NCBI GenBank assembly: GCA_963748985.1
Contig: CAVVKQ010000001.1
Span: forward strand, 124,001-188,000
Length of the DNA: 64,000 bases
Reading direction: 5' to 3'
DNA from: RPQJ01 sp963748985
GTDB taxonomy: Bacteria; Pseudomonadota; Gammaproteobacteria; Steroidobacterales; Steroidobacteraceae
The notes under the pieces are model-generated. The model was given only the letters and a program-made list of their open reading frames with translations, was not told the DNA's origin and searched no databases. Position 1 is the first letter of the stretch. Each line of letters starts with the position of its first letter. Both the position numbers and the translations under genes were made by a program. Below, piece after piece: positions 26,239 to 35,321 of the stretch.

Positions 26239-27183
26239 ATGACACACAGCAACGGGCGATTGGGGGCGGCGTCGAGCGCCGTGATCATGGGTCTGGTCCT
26301 GGCCGCACTTGGCGGGTGCGCCAGGCAGGAGCCCGCCGCGCCGGCGACCACGCAGACGGCGAAGCCCGTGGCACCGACGCGCGAGCAGTTGCTGGGCGCG
26401 ACGGTGACCGGAGTGTTCGGCGCTCCTGTCACGTTGACCTCGGGCCTCTATGAAGGGCCGCCAGCGGAGGCGGGCGCGGCGTCGAAGCCGACGCTGAAGC
26501 TCTGGGACTCGACGATCGAATTCGTCGACATCGACGGCGTCCCGCCCCAGGAAGGTGTCGCCTTGCTGACGTCTGGCGAGGGCGGCACCGGGACGTACTC
26601 GCATCTCGGCGTGTTCAGCGTGCAGGACGGCAAGGCGGCAACGTTGGGGACCGTGCCGCTGGGTGACCGGGTGCAGCTGTTCCGACTCTGGCACGAACCG
26701 GGCAAGGTGCTGCTCGACGTCGTGGAGTCTGGCCCCGGCGATCCGGCCTGCTGTCCGACCCACCTGTCGCGCAAGGCCATCGGCTGGAAAGACGGCAAGC
26801 CGCAGCTGCTCGCGAGCGATGTCGTCGGTGGGCTCTCGATCAACCTGCTGGCCGCGACGGACTGGATGCTCGTGGAAATGGATGGACGACCGCTGCCAGC
26901 CGGCGCCTTGCCGCCGACCACGCTGGTGCAATATGGCAAGGCGGCGGGATTCTCGGGCTGCAATCGGTACACCGGGCCCATCGCGGAATCGGCACCGGGC
27001 AAGGTGAAGATAGGCGAACTCGCAGTGACCCGGAAAGCATGCGCTGCCGATGCGAACGAGATCGAAGCAGCCTTCCTCGACCGGATGCGCGCAACGACCT
27101 CGTACTCATTCCAGGCGGGTCGGTTGCTGCTCGTCGCGCCGCAGGACGACGAGCCGCCGCGCACCCTGCTCTTTTCGCGCTGA
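26239..27183 (+). CDS. META domain-containing lipoprotein
   Basis: Probable outer- or inner-membrane lipoprotein of 314 residues. The signal peptide ends in a lipobox LGGC (Cys near residue 27). Residues about 205-310 form a META domain, with 'LVQYGKAAGFSGCNRYTGPI' and 'KVKIGELAVTRKACA' being the HslJ/META pattern of two cysteines. The middle part (60-190) is of unknown fold. META proteins are linked to stress or antibiotic tolerance, but the role here is unknown. The ATG at 26239 is chosen as the first to yield a lipoprotein signal. Confidence 0.78.
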   Translation: MTHSNGRLGAASSAVIMGLVLAALGGCARQEPAAPATTQTAKPVAPTREQLLGATVTGVFGAPVTLTSGLYEGPPAEAGAASKPTLKLWDSTIEFVDIDGVPPQEGVALLTSGEGGTGTYSHLGVFSVQDGKAATLGTVPLGDRVQLFRLWHEPGKVLLDVVESGPGDPACCPTHLSRKAIGWKDGKPQLLASDVVGGLSINLLAATDWMLVEMDGRPLPAGALPPTTLVQYGKAAGFSGCNRYTGPIAESAPGKVKIGELAVTRKACAADANEIEAAFLDRMRATTSYSFQAGRLLLVAPQDDEPPRTLLFSR

Positions 27184-27276
27184 GCCGCCGCGGCCCGGTG
27201 GTCAAGCGCGATCCGCCAGGTGCGGACGAATTCGCCTGCAACGAACTGACGATTGAACGGTACTGAGGAGCAATCC

Positions 27277-27759
27277 ATGAGCACACAGCATTCGATTCCC
27301 CGCGTGGCCGGCCGGACGCAGGCATGGGCCCTGGCATTCTTCGCCTTGACGGCCTGGAGCGTGTCTCCGGTCACGCAGGCGGCGGACTGGGTTTCCATCG
27401 CCAAGTCCGACCGCACCGAAGTGTTCGCGAATCCGGCGACGCTCGGCGTTTCACCTGCATCCTGGGTGATCGTGCGGACCAAACAGAATTTCGTCGAACC
27501 GCAGCCTTCTGCGAAGAAGGGCAAGTCTTTCCTGTCGGCACGCAACGAATACCGCATCGACTGCGCACAGCGGCGGATCGCCTACCGCGAGATGGAGACC
27601 TATTCACAGCTCGATCTGCAGGGCGACCCGGTGCAGAAGACAAAAATCGGCGAGAAGAACCTGAAGTGGATGGATGCACCCTCTGGCACGGTGTTTGGAG
27701 AAATCGTCGACTACGCCTGCAAGAACGTGCCGGCGGGCTTGCCGCCCTCGACGAACTAG
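27277..27759 (+). CDS. Secreted protein resembling surface-adhesin protein E domain
   Basis: Protein of 160 residues with a signal peptide (residues about 20-36, ending 'TQA|ADW'). The mature part 'DWVSIAKSDRTEVFANPATL' and the later 'NEYRIDCAQRRIAYREMETY' are of the kind found in small 'adhesin E'-like domains: a beta-sandwich with one disulfide (two Cys, near residues 101 and 149). Function is not established. The ATG at 27277 has GAGGAG at a good distance; the frame opens a little earlier at 27253. Confidence 0.65.
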   Translation: MSTQHSIPRVAGRTQAWALAFFALTAWSVSPVTQAADWVSIAKSDRTEVFANPATLGVSPASWVIVRTKQNFVEPQPSAKKGKSFLSARNEYRIDCAQRRIAYREMETYSQLDLQGDPVQKTKIGEKNLKWMDAPSGTVFGEIVDYACKNVPAGLPPSTN

Positions 27760-27819
27760 GGCATTGCCCGCGGTCCGTGGTCCCGGGCGTGCCCTGCTCG
27801 CGACAGGGATTGAAGTTGC

Positions 27820-28647
27820 ATGCAGCATCGTGAATTTGCGGTCGCCGGCATCGGCAGCATCGACCTGTATGCCCAGGCCTGGCTGCCCGGGGTCGCACCG
27901 CGCGCTGTCATCGTGGTGTCGCACGGCCTCGCCGAGCACGGTGGTCGCTACGAGACGCTGGCTCGAGAGCTGGTCCAGCGTGAATATGCCGTGTATGCCG
28001 TCGATCATCGTGGGCACGGCCGGTCGCCCGGGCCGCGCGCCAACATTGAGCGCTTCGCGTACCTCGTCGCGGATTTCTGCGCGTTCACGGAACGCTGTGC
28101 CGGCGAGCATCCCGATACGCCGGTGATCATGCTGGGACACAGCATGGGTGGCGCCGTCGCATTCGCCGGCGCGCTGCGCCTGCAGCACATGCTGCGCGGG
28201 CTGGTACTGTCGGCCCCGGCGCTCGCAACGGACCAGTCCGTGCCGAGATTGCAGGAGATGTTCGTGCGGCTCCTGTCGGTCGTCGCGCCGGGCATGGGTG
28301 CGCTCGTGCTGCCGGCCGACGCCGTGAGCCGCGATCCGTCTGTCGTGGCACGGTACGCCGCTGACCCGCTCGTGCATCACAAGGCGATTCCGGCGCGCAC
28401 GCTCGTCGAGCTGCTCGAGGCGATGCAGGGGTTTCCGGCCGGCGCGCCTGGCCTCCGTCTGCCGACGCTGGTCCTGCACGGCACGGCTGACAAGCTGGTG
28501 CCGCTCGCGGCGACCCGGCGGGTCTACCAGGCGTTCGGAACGCGCGACTGCGTCGTGAAGCTCTACGATGGCCTCTACCACGAGGTCTTCAACGAGCCCG
28601 AGCGTGAAAGGGTGACGGCTGACCTCTTTCGCTGGCTCGAGCGCTGA
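27820..28647 (+). CDS. Alpha/beta hydrolase, monoacylglycerol-lipase-like
   Basis: Cytoplasmic hydrolase of 275 residues. 'VVSHGLAEHGGRYETLA' near residue 32 and 'YAVDHRGHGRSPG' near 59 are shared with monoacylglycerol lipase (serine aminopeptidase S33-like lysophospholipase), the nucleophile is in 'LGHSMGGAVAF' near 105, and the Asp ('HGTADKLVP' near 226) and His ('LYHEVFNEP' near 253) of the triad are present. It probably cleaves acylglycerols or lysolipids. It stands alone. Confidence 0.85.
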   Translation: MQHREFAVAGIGSIDLYAQAWLPGVAPRAVIVVSHGLAEHGGRYETLARELVQREYAVYAVDHRGHGRSPGPRANIERFAYLVADFCAFTERCAGEHPDTPVIMLGHSMGGAVAFAGALRLQHMLRGLVLSAPALATDQSVPRLQEMFVRLLSVVAPGMGALVLPADAVSRDPSVVARYAADPLVHHKAIPARTLVELLEAMQGFPAGAPGLRLPTLVLHGTADKLVPLAATRRVYQAFGTRDCVVKLYDGLYHEVFNEPERERVTADLFRWLER

Positions 28648-28723
28648 GCGACCGGTCACAGTTCCCAAAAATACTCGGGCGCGAGTCCTCCATGGGCATT
28701 CGCGTCGCGTAACTTCCGGACGC

Positions 28724-29374
28724 ATGACCGTACTGCTTCGGCTCGAGCCACGATCGATCGCCACCGCGGCGCTGTTGGCGCTGGGTTGGAGCACAGTCGT
28801 GTGTGCCGATCCGCAGACCGGCGTGGCACGATCCGATAAGGTTCAACCCACGGCGCCGCCGGTCGCCGAAGTCGCCTGGTGGCGCGAGGGCGTGGGACTG
28901 CTCGGGTCGCTGTGGGACGATGCGCGAACACACCTGCGCGATGACAATCCGGACTGGTTGCACCATGAACGCAAGGGACGGGCGTCGAATCTGCCTGAGC
29001 GCGCGGCGGGTGCTGCCTATGTCGTACTGCAGGAAGATCGGCCGGACGGAATGGACCTCGTCACGTTGCGGTACGCCCTGGTGCGCCAGGGTGCATTACA
29101 GGCCTATGCGGGCGCCGGTCTCAACCATGCGCAGTTCTATGTCGATGAAGCCGCCCCTGGGCCATCGATGTTGACCCGCCGCAACCGGCACGCCGCCGTC
29201 GGACCGGTGGCGGAACTCGGCGCCGAGTTCGCCTTGAATGCACGGACGAGTGTGAATGCCGGCGTCCGCTGGTGCGATCTGGATCAGCGTGCCAACCTGC
29301 TGCGCGGGTCGTACGGCCCGGTCGCCGCAGATCCGGTGACGCTCGGCGTCAACGTCGGGTATCGATTTCGTTGA
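28724..29374 (+). CDS. Hypothetical exported protein, probable small outer-membrane beta-barrel
   Basis: Protein of 216 residues with an N-terminal signal (cut after 'VVCA' near residue 28). The C-terminal half alternates polar and hydrophobic residues in short strands ('LRYALVRQGALQAYAGAGLN', 'VGPVAELGAEFAL', 'TSVNAGVRWCDL') and ends 'PVTLGVNVGYRFR', whose terminal aromatic pattern resembles an outer-membrane strand. The N-terminal third (residues 30-85) is of no known type. I do not recognise a specific family. Confidence 0.6.
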   Translation: MTVLLRLEPRSIATAALLALGWSTVVCADPQTGVARSDKVQPTAPPVAEVAWWREGVGLLGSLWDDARTHLRDDNPDWLHHERKGRASNLPERAAGAAYVVLQEDRPDGMDLVTLRYALVRQGALQAYAGAGLNHAQFYVDEAAPGPSMLTRRNRHAAVGPVAELGAEFALNARTSVNAGVRWCDLDQRANLLRGSYGPVAADPVTLGVNVGYRFR

Positions 29375-29381
29375 GGCGCCC

Positions 29382-29765
29382 TCAGGCGGACGGAATGAAT
29401 TCCTCGTCGCCCTGCTGGATGCGCTCGAACTTCAGGAATTCGTAGTAGCCGCAGGTGCTGTCTTCCGGATAAATGCGGCAGACCGACGGTCGCGCTTCGT
29501 ACACGGTGCAGCGGCGCTGTTCCTGGTCGAAAAACATGCACGTCGACTTGAACACGTGGTCCTTGCGATGGCGCAGCAACTGCTCGTCGAGTTCCTTCGT
29601 CTGGTAGCGGTAAGTGAACTTCAGCCTGGCGGCGGCCTTGCTGATCCCGAAATGCCGGGCGAGCCGCTCGATGTCGAAATCCTTGATGGCGATGCGCGCG
29701 TAGCTGCAGCAGTAGCCGGGACACTTCGCGCAGTCGTAGCGCAGCTTCAGGACTTTCTTCTTCAT
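29382..29765 (-). CDS. YkgJ-family cysteine cluster protein
   Basis: Cytoplasmic protein of 127 residues with the CxxCxxxCC cysteine cluster ('CAKCPGYCCSYA' near residue 12) and later 'CMFFDQEQRRCTVYEARPSVC' in which several more Cys are placed like the zinc or iron-sulfur ligands of the YkgJ/UPF0153 family. Its exact role is unknown; a metal cluster is inferred from the cysteines. It faces the P-type ATPase gene (29892) and is separated by 126 nt. Confidence 0.85.
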   Translation of the reverse strand: MKKKVLKLRYDCAKCPGYCCSYARIAIKDFDIERLARHFGISKAAARLKFTYRYQTKELDEQLLRHRKDHVFKSTCMFFDQEQRRCTVYEARPSVCRIYPEDSTCGYYEFLKFERIQQGDEEFIPSA

Positions 29766-29891
29766 GCGGGTCGCGGGGCCTTGTTGCGGGACGCGGCAGT
29801 GTAGCGGTGTCGCGCCGCGGCCGCACCGCTAGGTAGTACCGCGGATTCGCCCGCGCCGGCGCGGCCGGACAATCGAGCCGAGGTCCGCTCG

Positions 29892-32600
29892 ATGGACGTT
29901 CCCTCCTTGACCCCAGACGACCGCCGGGCGTCGCCGCCGATGGGCTGGCACACCTTGTCGCCCGAGTCGGCGATGAGTGCCCTGCAGACAGAGGCGGCCC
30001 GCGGCCTGAGCGAGGCCACAGCAGCGGCGCGCTTGCAACGCGACGGTCCCAACGATCTGCCCGCCCCGCGGACGGCGCACCCCGTCGTTATCTTCCTGCG
30101 TCAATTCCGCAGCCCGCTCGTGTATGTCCTGCTGGCCGCGGCAATGCTTTCCCTCGGCATCGGGCACCTGACGGACGCCGGATTCATCGGCTTCGTGCTC
30201 GTCGTAAACGCCTTGCTCGGCGCATGGCAGGAGCTGCAGGCGGAAAGGCAGAGTGCGAATCTGCGAGGCCTGCTGCGCGTGCGGGCAACGGTCCTGCGGG
30301 ACGCCGTCTCGCGCGAAATCGACGCATCGGAACTCGTGCGCGGCGATATCGTTGCGCTCGCAAGCGGCGACCGCGTGCCCGCCGACCTGCGCCTGTGCGA
30401 AACGCAGGCCCTGGAAGTGGATGCGTCCATGCTCACGGGCGAATCGGTGCCCGTTGCGCACGATGCCGCACTCGTCTGCCAGGAAGCCACCCCGGTTGCC
30501 GATCGTACCAACTGCGCGTTTGCCGGCACGCTGGTCGTGCGCGGCCGGGCCAAGGGCGTGGTCGTCGCCACGGGTTCTGCGACTGAAGTGGGACGCATCG
30601 CGAGCAGGATGACCGGCACGGCGGCAGGCAAACCGCCGCTGACGGTCCGCATGGAACGATTCAGTCATGCGGTGGCGATCGTCGTCCTGTCAGCCGCGGT
30701 GTTGATCGGCTGTGTCGCGGTGCTCGTCCACGACCAATCGATCTTCACGATGTTCACCTTCGGCGTCGCGCTCGCCGTGTCCGCCATTCCTGAGGGCTTG
30801 CCCGTGGCCGTGACCATCGCGCTGGCGATCGCCGCGCGGCGGATGGCAAGCCGAGGCGCCATCGTGCGCCAGTTGCCTGCCGTCGAGGGACTCGGCAGTT
30901 GTTCGCTCGTCGCCAGCGACAAGACCGGGACGCTCACCTGCAACGAGCTCACCGCCGTCGAGTTGCGGATGGACGAAGGTATTCGCTGGCAGGCGACCGG
31001 CGTGGGCTATCGACCAGTCGGCGAGATCACGCGAGTCGATGACGACGCCTGGGCCGACGAATCAACATTGGTTGCCGCACTGCAAATTGCGGTGGCTTGC
31101 AACGAAGCGGAGCTGCTCTCCGTCGACGGTGCATGGCGGACTCGAGGTGATCCCACCGACCTGGCACTGCTGGTGCTCGCGGCGAAGGCTGGCATCAAGC
31201 GCGACGACGTCCTCGCGCAGTGGCCTGTCGTCGCGCAGATTGCGTATGAGCCCGAGCGTCGATTCGCTGCCTCGTTCCACCGCCGTGACGGATCCGGCTG
31301 GGTCGCAGTCAAGGGCGCACCCGAGCGCGTGCTCGACATGTGCTTGCTCGATGCCGGTCAGCGCACATTGCGCGAGCGGGACGTCAACGCGATGGCGCAA
31401 CTTGGTCAGCGCGTGCTTGCGCTCGCCGAGGGGAAGTTTGACGCACAGTTGGACCCGGCGAGCCTGCGCCTTGATCCCGTCGGCCTGCAGTTCCGTGCGC
31501 TGGTCGGATTGATCGATCCGCTGCGTGAAGGCGCCGCTGCCGCCGTGCGTCGATGCCATGACGCCGGTATACGCGTCGTCATGGTCACCGGCGACCACCC
31601 GCTCACGGCGCTGGCCATCGCGGACGAACTCGGTATCGCTGCCGGTCCGGACGAGGTGATGCAGGGTGCCCAGGTGCAGCTGGCGTCGCCGTTGCAGCTG
31701 GCCGAGGCCATCGGCAGGGCCAGGGTATTTGCCCGCGTCACCCCGGAGCAGAAACTTGCCATCGTCGAAGCGGCGCAATCGGCCGGGCATTTCGTCGCCG
31801 TGACAGGCGACGGTGTCAACGATGCGCCGGCGCTCCGGCGAGCCAACATCGGCGTCGCCATGGGTCGCAGCGGTACCGACGTCGCGCGTGACGCGGCCGA
31901 CCTCGTGCTTAGTGACGACAATTTCACGACGATCGTGGCGGGGGTGGAGGAAGGCCGCATCGCCTATCGCAACATCCGCAACGTCGTGTACCTGTTGACA
32001 GCCGCGGGCATCGCGGAGGTGGTCACGGTCGGGCTCGCCGTGCTCGCGGGACTGCCGCTGCCCTTGCTGCCAGTGCAGTTGCTCTGGCTGAACCTGGTGA
32101 CCAACGGCGTCCAGGACGTGGGCCTGGCGTTCGAGCGCGGCACTGGCGACGAGCTGCGTGTGCCGCCGCGGCCGAGCCACGAGCCGATCTTCAACCGGTT
32201 GATGATCCAGCGCGGCGTGCTTGCGGGCCTCTGGATGTCCGCACTCGGGCTCGGTCTTTTCGTCTGGCTGCTGGACGCGGGTCGGTCACTGGATGAGGCG
32301 CGCAATGCGTTGCTGTTGTTGATGGTCCTGATGCAGAACGTCGATGCGATCAACGCGCGCTCCGAAACGATTTCCGTTCTGCGGCTGCCCCTGCGCAACA
32401 ATCCGGTGCTGCTGGCCGGTGTCGGTGTGGCGCTCGGGTTGCATCTGGCGGCCATGTACCTGCCATGGTTGCAGCAAGTGCTGGCCGTGCGGCCGCCGTC
32501 GGCCGGCGACTGGTTGTTGCTGCCGGTGCTCGCCGTTTCGCTGTTCGTGCTGATGGAGGTGCAGAAGTACTGGCGGCGGTCGCGCGCTCATTCGACCTGA
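29892..32600 (+). CDS. Cation-transporting P-type ATPase, Ca2+/P2 type
   Basis: Inner-membrane ATP-driven ion pump of 902 residues. P-type landmarks in order are the N-terminal cation ATPase domain (residues 15-85), 'DASMLTGESVPV' near 178 (TGES actuator), 'AIPEGLPVAVTIALAIAARRM' near 298 (the PEGLP of calcium-type pumps), the phosphorylation site 'DKTGTLT' near 344, 'KGAPERVLDM' near 475 and 'TGDGVNDAPAL' near 640. About ten transmembrane segments are seen. The PEGLP motif and lack of heavy-metal-binding CxxC domains argue for Ca2+, Mn2+ or monovalent cations, not copper or zinc. It has no partner gene. Confidence 0.9.
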   Translation: MDVPSLTPDDRRASPPMGWHTLSPESAMSALQTEAARGLSEATAAARLQRDGPNDLPAPRTAHPVVIFLRQFRSPLVYVLLAAAMLSLGIGHLTDAGFIGFVLVVNALLGAWQELQAERQSANLRGLLRVRATVLRDAVSREIDASELVRGDIVALASGDRVPADLRLCETQALEVDASMLTGESVPVAHDAALVCQEATPVADRTNCAFAGTLVVRGRAKGVVVATGSATEVGRIASRMTGTAAGKPPLTVRMERFSHAVAIVVLSAAVLIGCVAVLVHDQSIFTMFTFGVALAVSAIPEGLPVAVTIALAIAARRMASRGAIVRQLPAVEGLGSCSLVASDKTGTLTCNELTAVELRMDEGIRWQATGVGYRPVGEITRVDDDAWADESTLVAALQIAVACNEAELLSVDGAWRTRGDPTDLALLVLAAKAGIKRDDVLAQWPVVAQIAYEPERRFAASFHRRDGSGWVAVKGAPERVLDMCLLDAGQRTLRERDVNAMAQLGQRVLALAEGKFDAQLDPASLRLDPVGLQFRALVGLIDPLREGAAAAVRRCHDAGIRVVMVTGDHPLTALAIADELGIAAGPDEVMQGAQVQLASPLQLAEAIGRARVFARVTPEQKLAIVEAAQSAGHFVAVTGDGVNDAPALRRANIGVAMGRSGTDVARDAADLVLSDDNFTTIVAGVEEGRIAYRNIRNVVYLLTAAGIAEVVTVGLAVLAGLPLPLLPVQLLWLNLVTNGVQDVGLAFERGTGDELRVPPRPSHEPIFNRLMIQRGVLAGLWMSALGLGLFVWLLDAGRSLDEARNALLLLMVLMQNVDAINARSETISVLRLPLRNNPVLLAGVGVALGLHLAAMYLPWLQQVLAVRPPSAGDWLLLPVLAVSLFVLMEVQKYWRRSRAHST

Positions 32601-32603
32601 GCC

Positions 32604-33635
32604 TCAGGCCGACGCGACGGTCGCGAGGAGCGCGATGCCCGCGACAACGAGTTCGACTGCAACTGCATGACTCACCCGCAGGCGCGACTGCATGACCGCA
32701 CCCGTCAGCCACAACATGCCGATCACCGCCAAGGCCCCGGCGATCAACGGTAGCCCCGGGAGTTCCTCGGCATACCAGAGCAGCAGCATGGAGCCGAGAA
32801 TCGCGAGGGTGACCTGCACGAGGGCAAACGCGCGCACGGGACGCGGCATCGGCGGGTCGTACGTCTGCACCTGCGACACGTCGAAATGCGGCTTGTGCCA
32901 GGCCGTGCCATCGGCAGCGGCCGGTTGCCAGCCGGGCGGCTTCAGCCAGACGCGAATGCGGTCGCTCCAGCGCTCGCATTGCATCGACTTACGCGCGAGA
33001 TCCGCATACACCTCGAGGTTGGCCCACAGCGGATCCCACGAGTTGAGCGGCGTGCGCGTGCCGTACACGCAACGTTCGGACTCGTCGACGAACGTGCCGA
33101 AGAGGCGATCCCACGCCATGAAGATGCCGCCATAGTTGCGGTCGATGTAGCGGTCGTTCACGGCGTGGTGCACGCGGTGGTTCGACGGCGACGCGAACCA
33201 GCGGTCGAACCAGCCGAGCTTGCCGATGACTTCGGTGTGGATCCAGTACTGGTAGAGCAGGTCGACGATCGCCGCCACCGCGAACATTGCGGGTGGCACG
33301 CCCGCGACGGCCATCGGCAGGTAGAAGATCCAGCCCAGGAACGCGCCGCTGCTGGTCTGCCGCAGCGCCGTCGACAGGTTGTAGCGCTGGCTCTGGTGAT
33401 GCACGACGTGCGAGGCCCAGAACACCGCGCTCTCGTGACCAAGTCGATGATTCCAGTAATAGCAGAAGTCATAGAAGACGATGGCCAGCGCCCACGCCCA
33501 CCACTCGCCTGGCCAGTTGCCGAGCGCCACGTGCTCGAAGACCAGCGCGTAGACGCCATAGTTGAACACGCGCACGAAGAGTCCGACCACCTGGCTCATC
33601 ACGCCGAGGCTCAGGCTGTTGACTGCGTCATTCAA
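32604..33635 (-). CDS. Sterol desaturase/fatty acid hydroxylase family protein, 5' end frameshifted
   Basis: Membrane diiron oxygenase family protein, 343 codons in the main frame from a TTG at 33635. Eight-His-type motifs are present: 'YYWNHRLGHESAVFWASHVVHH' split as HRLGH, HVVHH and, further on, 'SNHRVHHAVND' (the HxxHH group). The conserved stretch just before, beginning at 'LNDAVNSLSLGVMSQ', is normally internal to this family. The missing N-terminus is found in another frame directly upstream (33632-33733), so a single-base change or sequencing error has split the gene. If intact it would be about 375 residues. The product likely hydroxylates or desaturates a lipid or sterol-like substrate. 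It sits 9 nt downstream of glpK. Confidence 0.85.
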   Translation of the reverse strand: MNDAVNSLSLGVMSQVVGLFVRVFNYGVYALVFEHVALGNWPGEWWAWALAIVFYDFCYYWNHRLGHESAVFWASHVVHHQSQRYNLSTALRQTSSGAFLGWIFYLPMAVAGVPPAMFAVAAIVDLLYQYWIHTEVIGKLGWFDRWFASPSNHRVHHAVNDRYIDRNYGGIFMAWDRLFGTFVDESERCVYGTRTPLNSWDPLWANLEVYADLARKSMQCERWSDRIRVWLKPPGWQPAAADGTAWHKPHFDVSQVQTYDPPMPRPVRAFALVQVTLAILGSMLLLWYAEELPGLPLIAGALAVIGMLWLTGAVMQSRLRVSHAVAVELVVAGIALLATVASA

Positions 33636-33733
33636 CCGGTAGGCCCCGCCATGCCGCGGGCGCGCGCCAGCAGCAGTTCCAGCGCGATCAGCAGGAAGAA
33701 CACCGGAGTGGCGAATGCGATGGCCTTGCCCAT
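33632..33733 (-). other. N-terminal fragment of the sterol desaturase gene in the alternate frame
   Basis: Reading from the ATG at 33733 gives 33 residues with a hydrophobic helix (FFLLIALELLLARARGMAG) before a TGA at 33632. In this family that helix is followed directly by 'YRLNDAV...', and the codons TAC CGG TTG AAT GAC are present but in the shifted frame. Adding one base in the stretch GGGGCCTACC (about 33640-33650) would join the two parts. Confidence 0.75.
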
Positions 33734-33742
33734 GCCGGGATA

Positions 33743-35236
33743 CTAGCTCTCGACGTGCCAGCCGCGCGATCGATCCACGGCCTGCGACCAGCGAGCCAGC
33801 CGGGTGTTCGCCTCGTCGCGCGACATCTGCGGCTCGAACCGCCGCTCCGCTCGCCAGTTCGCCGCGACCGCCGTCGGTGACGACCAGAAGCCCGTGCCCA
33901 GGCCAGCGAGGTAGGCGGCTCCCAGCGCCGTCGTCTCCGTGACGTGCGGCCGCACGACCGGTACCCCTAGCAGGTCGGCCTGGAACTGCATCAGCAGGTC
34001 GTTCGTCGTGGCGCCGCCGTCCACACGCAGTTCGACCAGTGGCTGGCGCGCGTCGCGTTGCATGGCCAGCAGGACTTCAGCGCTCTGGAAAGCGATGGCT
34101 TCCAGCGCGGCGCGGGCGATGTGCGCCCGTGTCGTTCCGCGCGACAACCCGACCATGGTTCCGCGCGCGTACGCATCCCAGTGCGGGCTGCCGAGTCCGG
34201 TAAAGGCGGGGACCAGATAGACCCCGCCGGCATCCGGGACGCTCGCTGCCAGCGCTTCGACGTCGGCCGAGCGTTCGATGATGCCGAGTCCGTCCCGCAG
34301 CCACTGCACGACCGCGCCGCCGACGAACACCGCGCCTTCGAGCGCATAGCGCAGGTCGTTCGTCTGCCAGGCGATGGTGGTCAGCAGTCTGTTGCTGGAG
34401 GCGAGCGGCGTCGTCCCGGTGTTCATCAGCAGGAAGCAACCCGTGCCGTAGGTGTTCTTGGCCATGCCGGGTTCGAAGCACGCCTGGCCGAACAGCGCAG
34501 CCTGCTGGTCGCCAGCGATCCCTGCAATCGGCACCGTGTGCGTGCCGAGCGTCGCAACCGGTGCGTTCCGCGTGAGCGACGAAGGCACGACTTGCGGCAA
34601 CACGGCGCGCGGAATGCGCAACCGTTCGAGCATGAAGTCATCCCACTCGGCGCTCGCAACGTTGAGCAGCAGCGTGCGGCTGGCATTGGACACGTCGGTC
34701 ACGTGGCGCTCACCGTTCGAGAGCTTCCACACCAGCCAGCTGTCGACCGTGCCGAAGGCGAGTTCGCCGTTCTCCGCGCGTTGACGTGCTCCCGGCACGT
34801 GATCGAGCAGCCACGCCAGCTTGGTGCCCGAGAAATACGGATCGAGCAGCAGTCCAGTGCGCCGGGAGACCTCGGGTTCCAGGCCGTCGGCTTGCAGTTG
34901 CTGGCACAGGGCGGCCGTGCGGCGGTCCTGCCAGACGATGGCCGGCGCGATCGGTCGGCCAGTGCTGCGGTCCCAGAGCACGGTCGTCTCACGCTGGTTG
35001 GTGATGCCGATGGCCGCCACATCTGCCGGCGTCGCGCGCGCTCGCACGAGCACTTCCGTGATCGTCGCCGCCTGCGTCGCCCAGATTTCTTCCGCATCGT
35101 GCTCGACCCAGCCGGAGCGTGGAAAGTGCTGCGTGAATTCGCGCTGTGCCGTCGCCACCGGCGTGCCGGCGGCGTCGAACAGGATAGACCGCGAACTGGT
35201 GGTGCCCTGGTCGAGCGCGAGGATGAACTGCGGCAT
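33743..35236 (-). CDS. glpK: Glycerol kinase
   Basis: Cytoplasmic FGGY-family kinase (497 residues) that phosphorylates glycerol to glycerol 3-phosphate. The ATP-site start 'ILALDQGTTSSRSILFD' (residues 5 on), 'ITNQRETTVLWDRSTGRPI' near 80, 'GIAGDQQAALFGQACF' near 243 and 'AYLAGLGTGFW' near the C-terminus fit GlpK exactly, and the length matches. The ATG at 35236 replaces a longer open frame. It is divergent from the OPT transporter. Its product would be oxidised by GlpD, encoded 3.5 kb away. Confidence 0.95.
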   Translation of the reverse strand: MPQFILALDQGTTSSRSILFDAAGTPVATAQREFTQHFPRSGWVEHDAEEIWATQAATITEVLVRARATPADVAAIGITNQRETTVLWDRSTGRPIAPAIVWQDRRTAALCQQLQADGLEPEVSRRTGLLLDPYFSGTKLAWLLDHVPGARQRAENGELAFGTVDSWLVWKLSNGERHVTDVSNASRTLLLNVASAEWDDFMLERLRIPRAVLPQVVPSSLTRNAPVATLGTHTVPIAGIAGDQQAALFGQACFEPGMAKNTYGTGCFLLMNTGTTPLASSNRLLTTIAWQTNDLRYALEGAVFVGGAVVQWLRDGLGIIERSADVEALAASVPDAGGVYLVPAFTGLGSPHWDAYARGTMVGLSRGTTRAHIARAALEAIAFQSAEVLLAMQRDARQPLVELRVDGGATTNDLLMQFQADLLGVPVVRPHVTETTALGAAYLAGLGTGFWSSPTAVAANWRAERRFEPQMSRDEANTRLARWSQAVDRSRGWHVES

Positions 35237-35321
35237 GTGGGTACCTGCGGAGGCGCACCCGGATTCTAGATCAGCGGGCCCCGCATTGCGCCTTGCGCCA
35301 GGGTTACGAGATGATTCGGCG

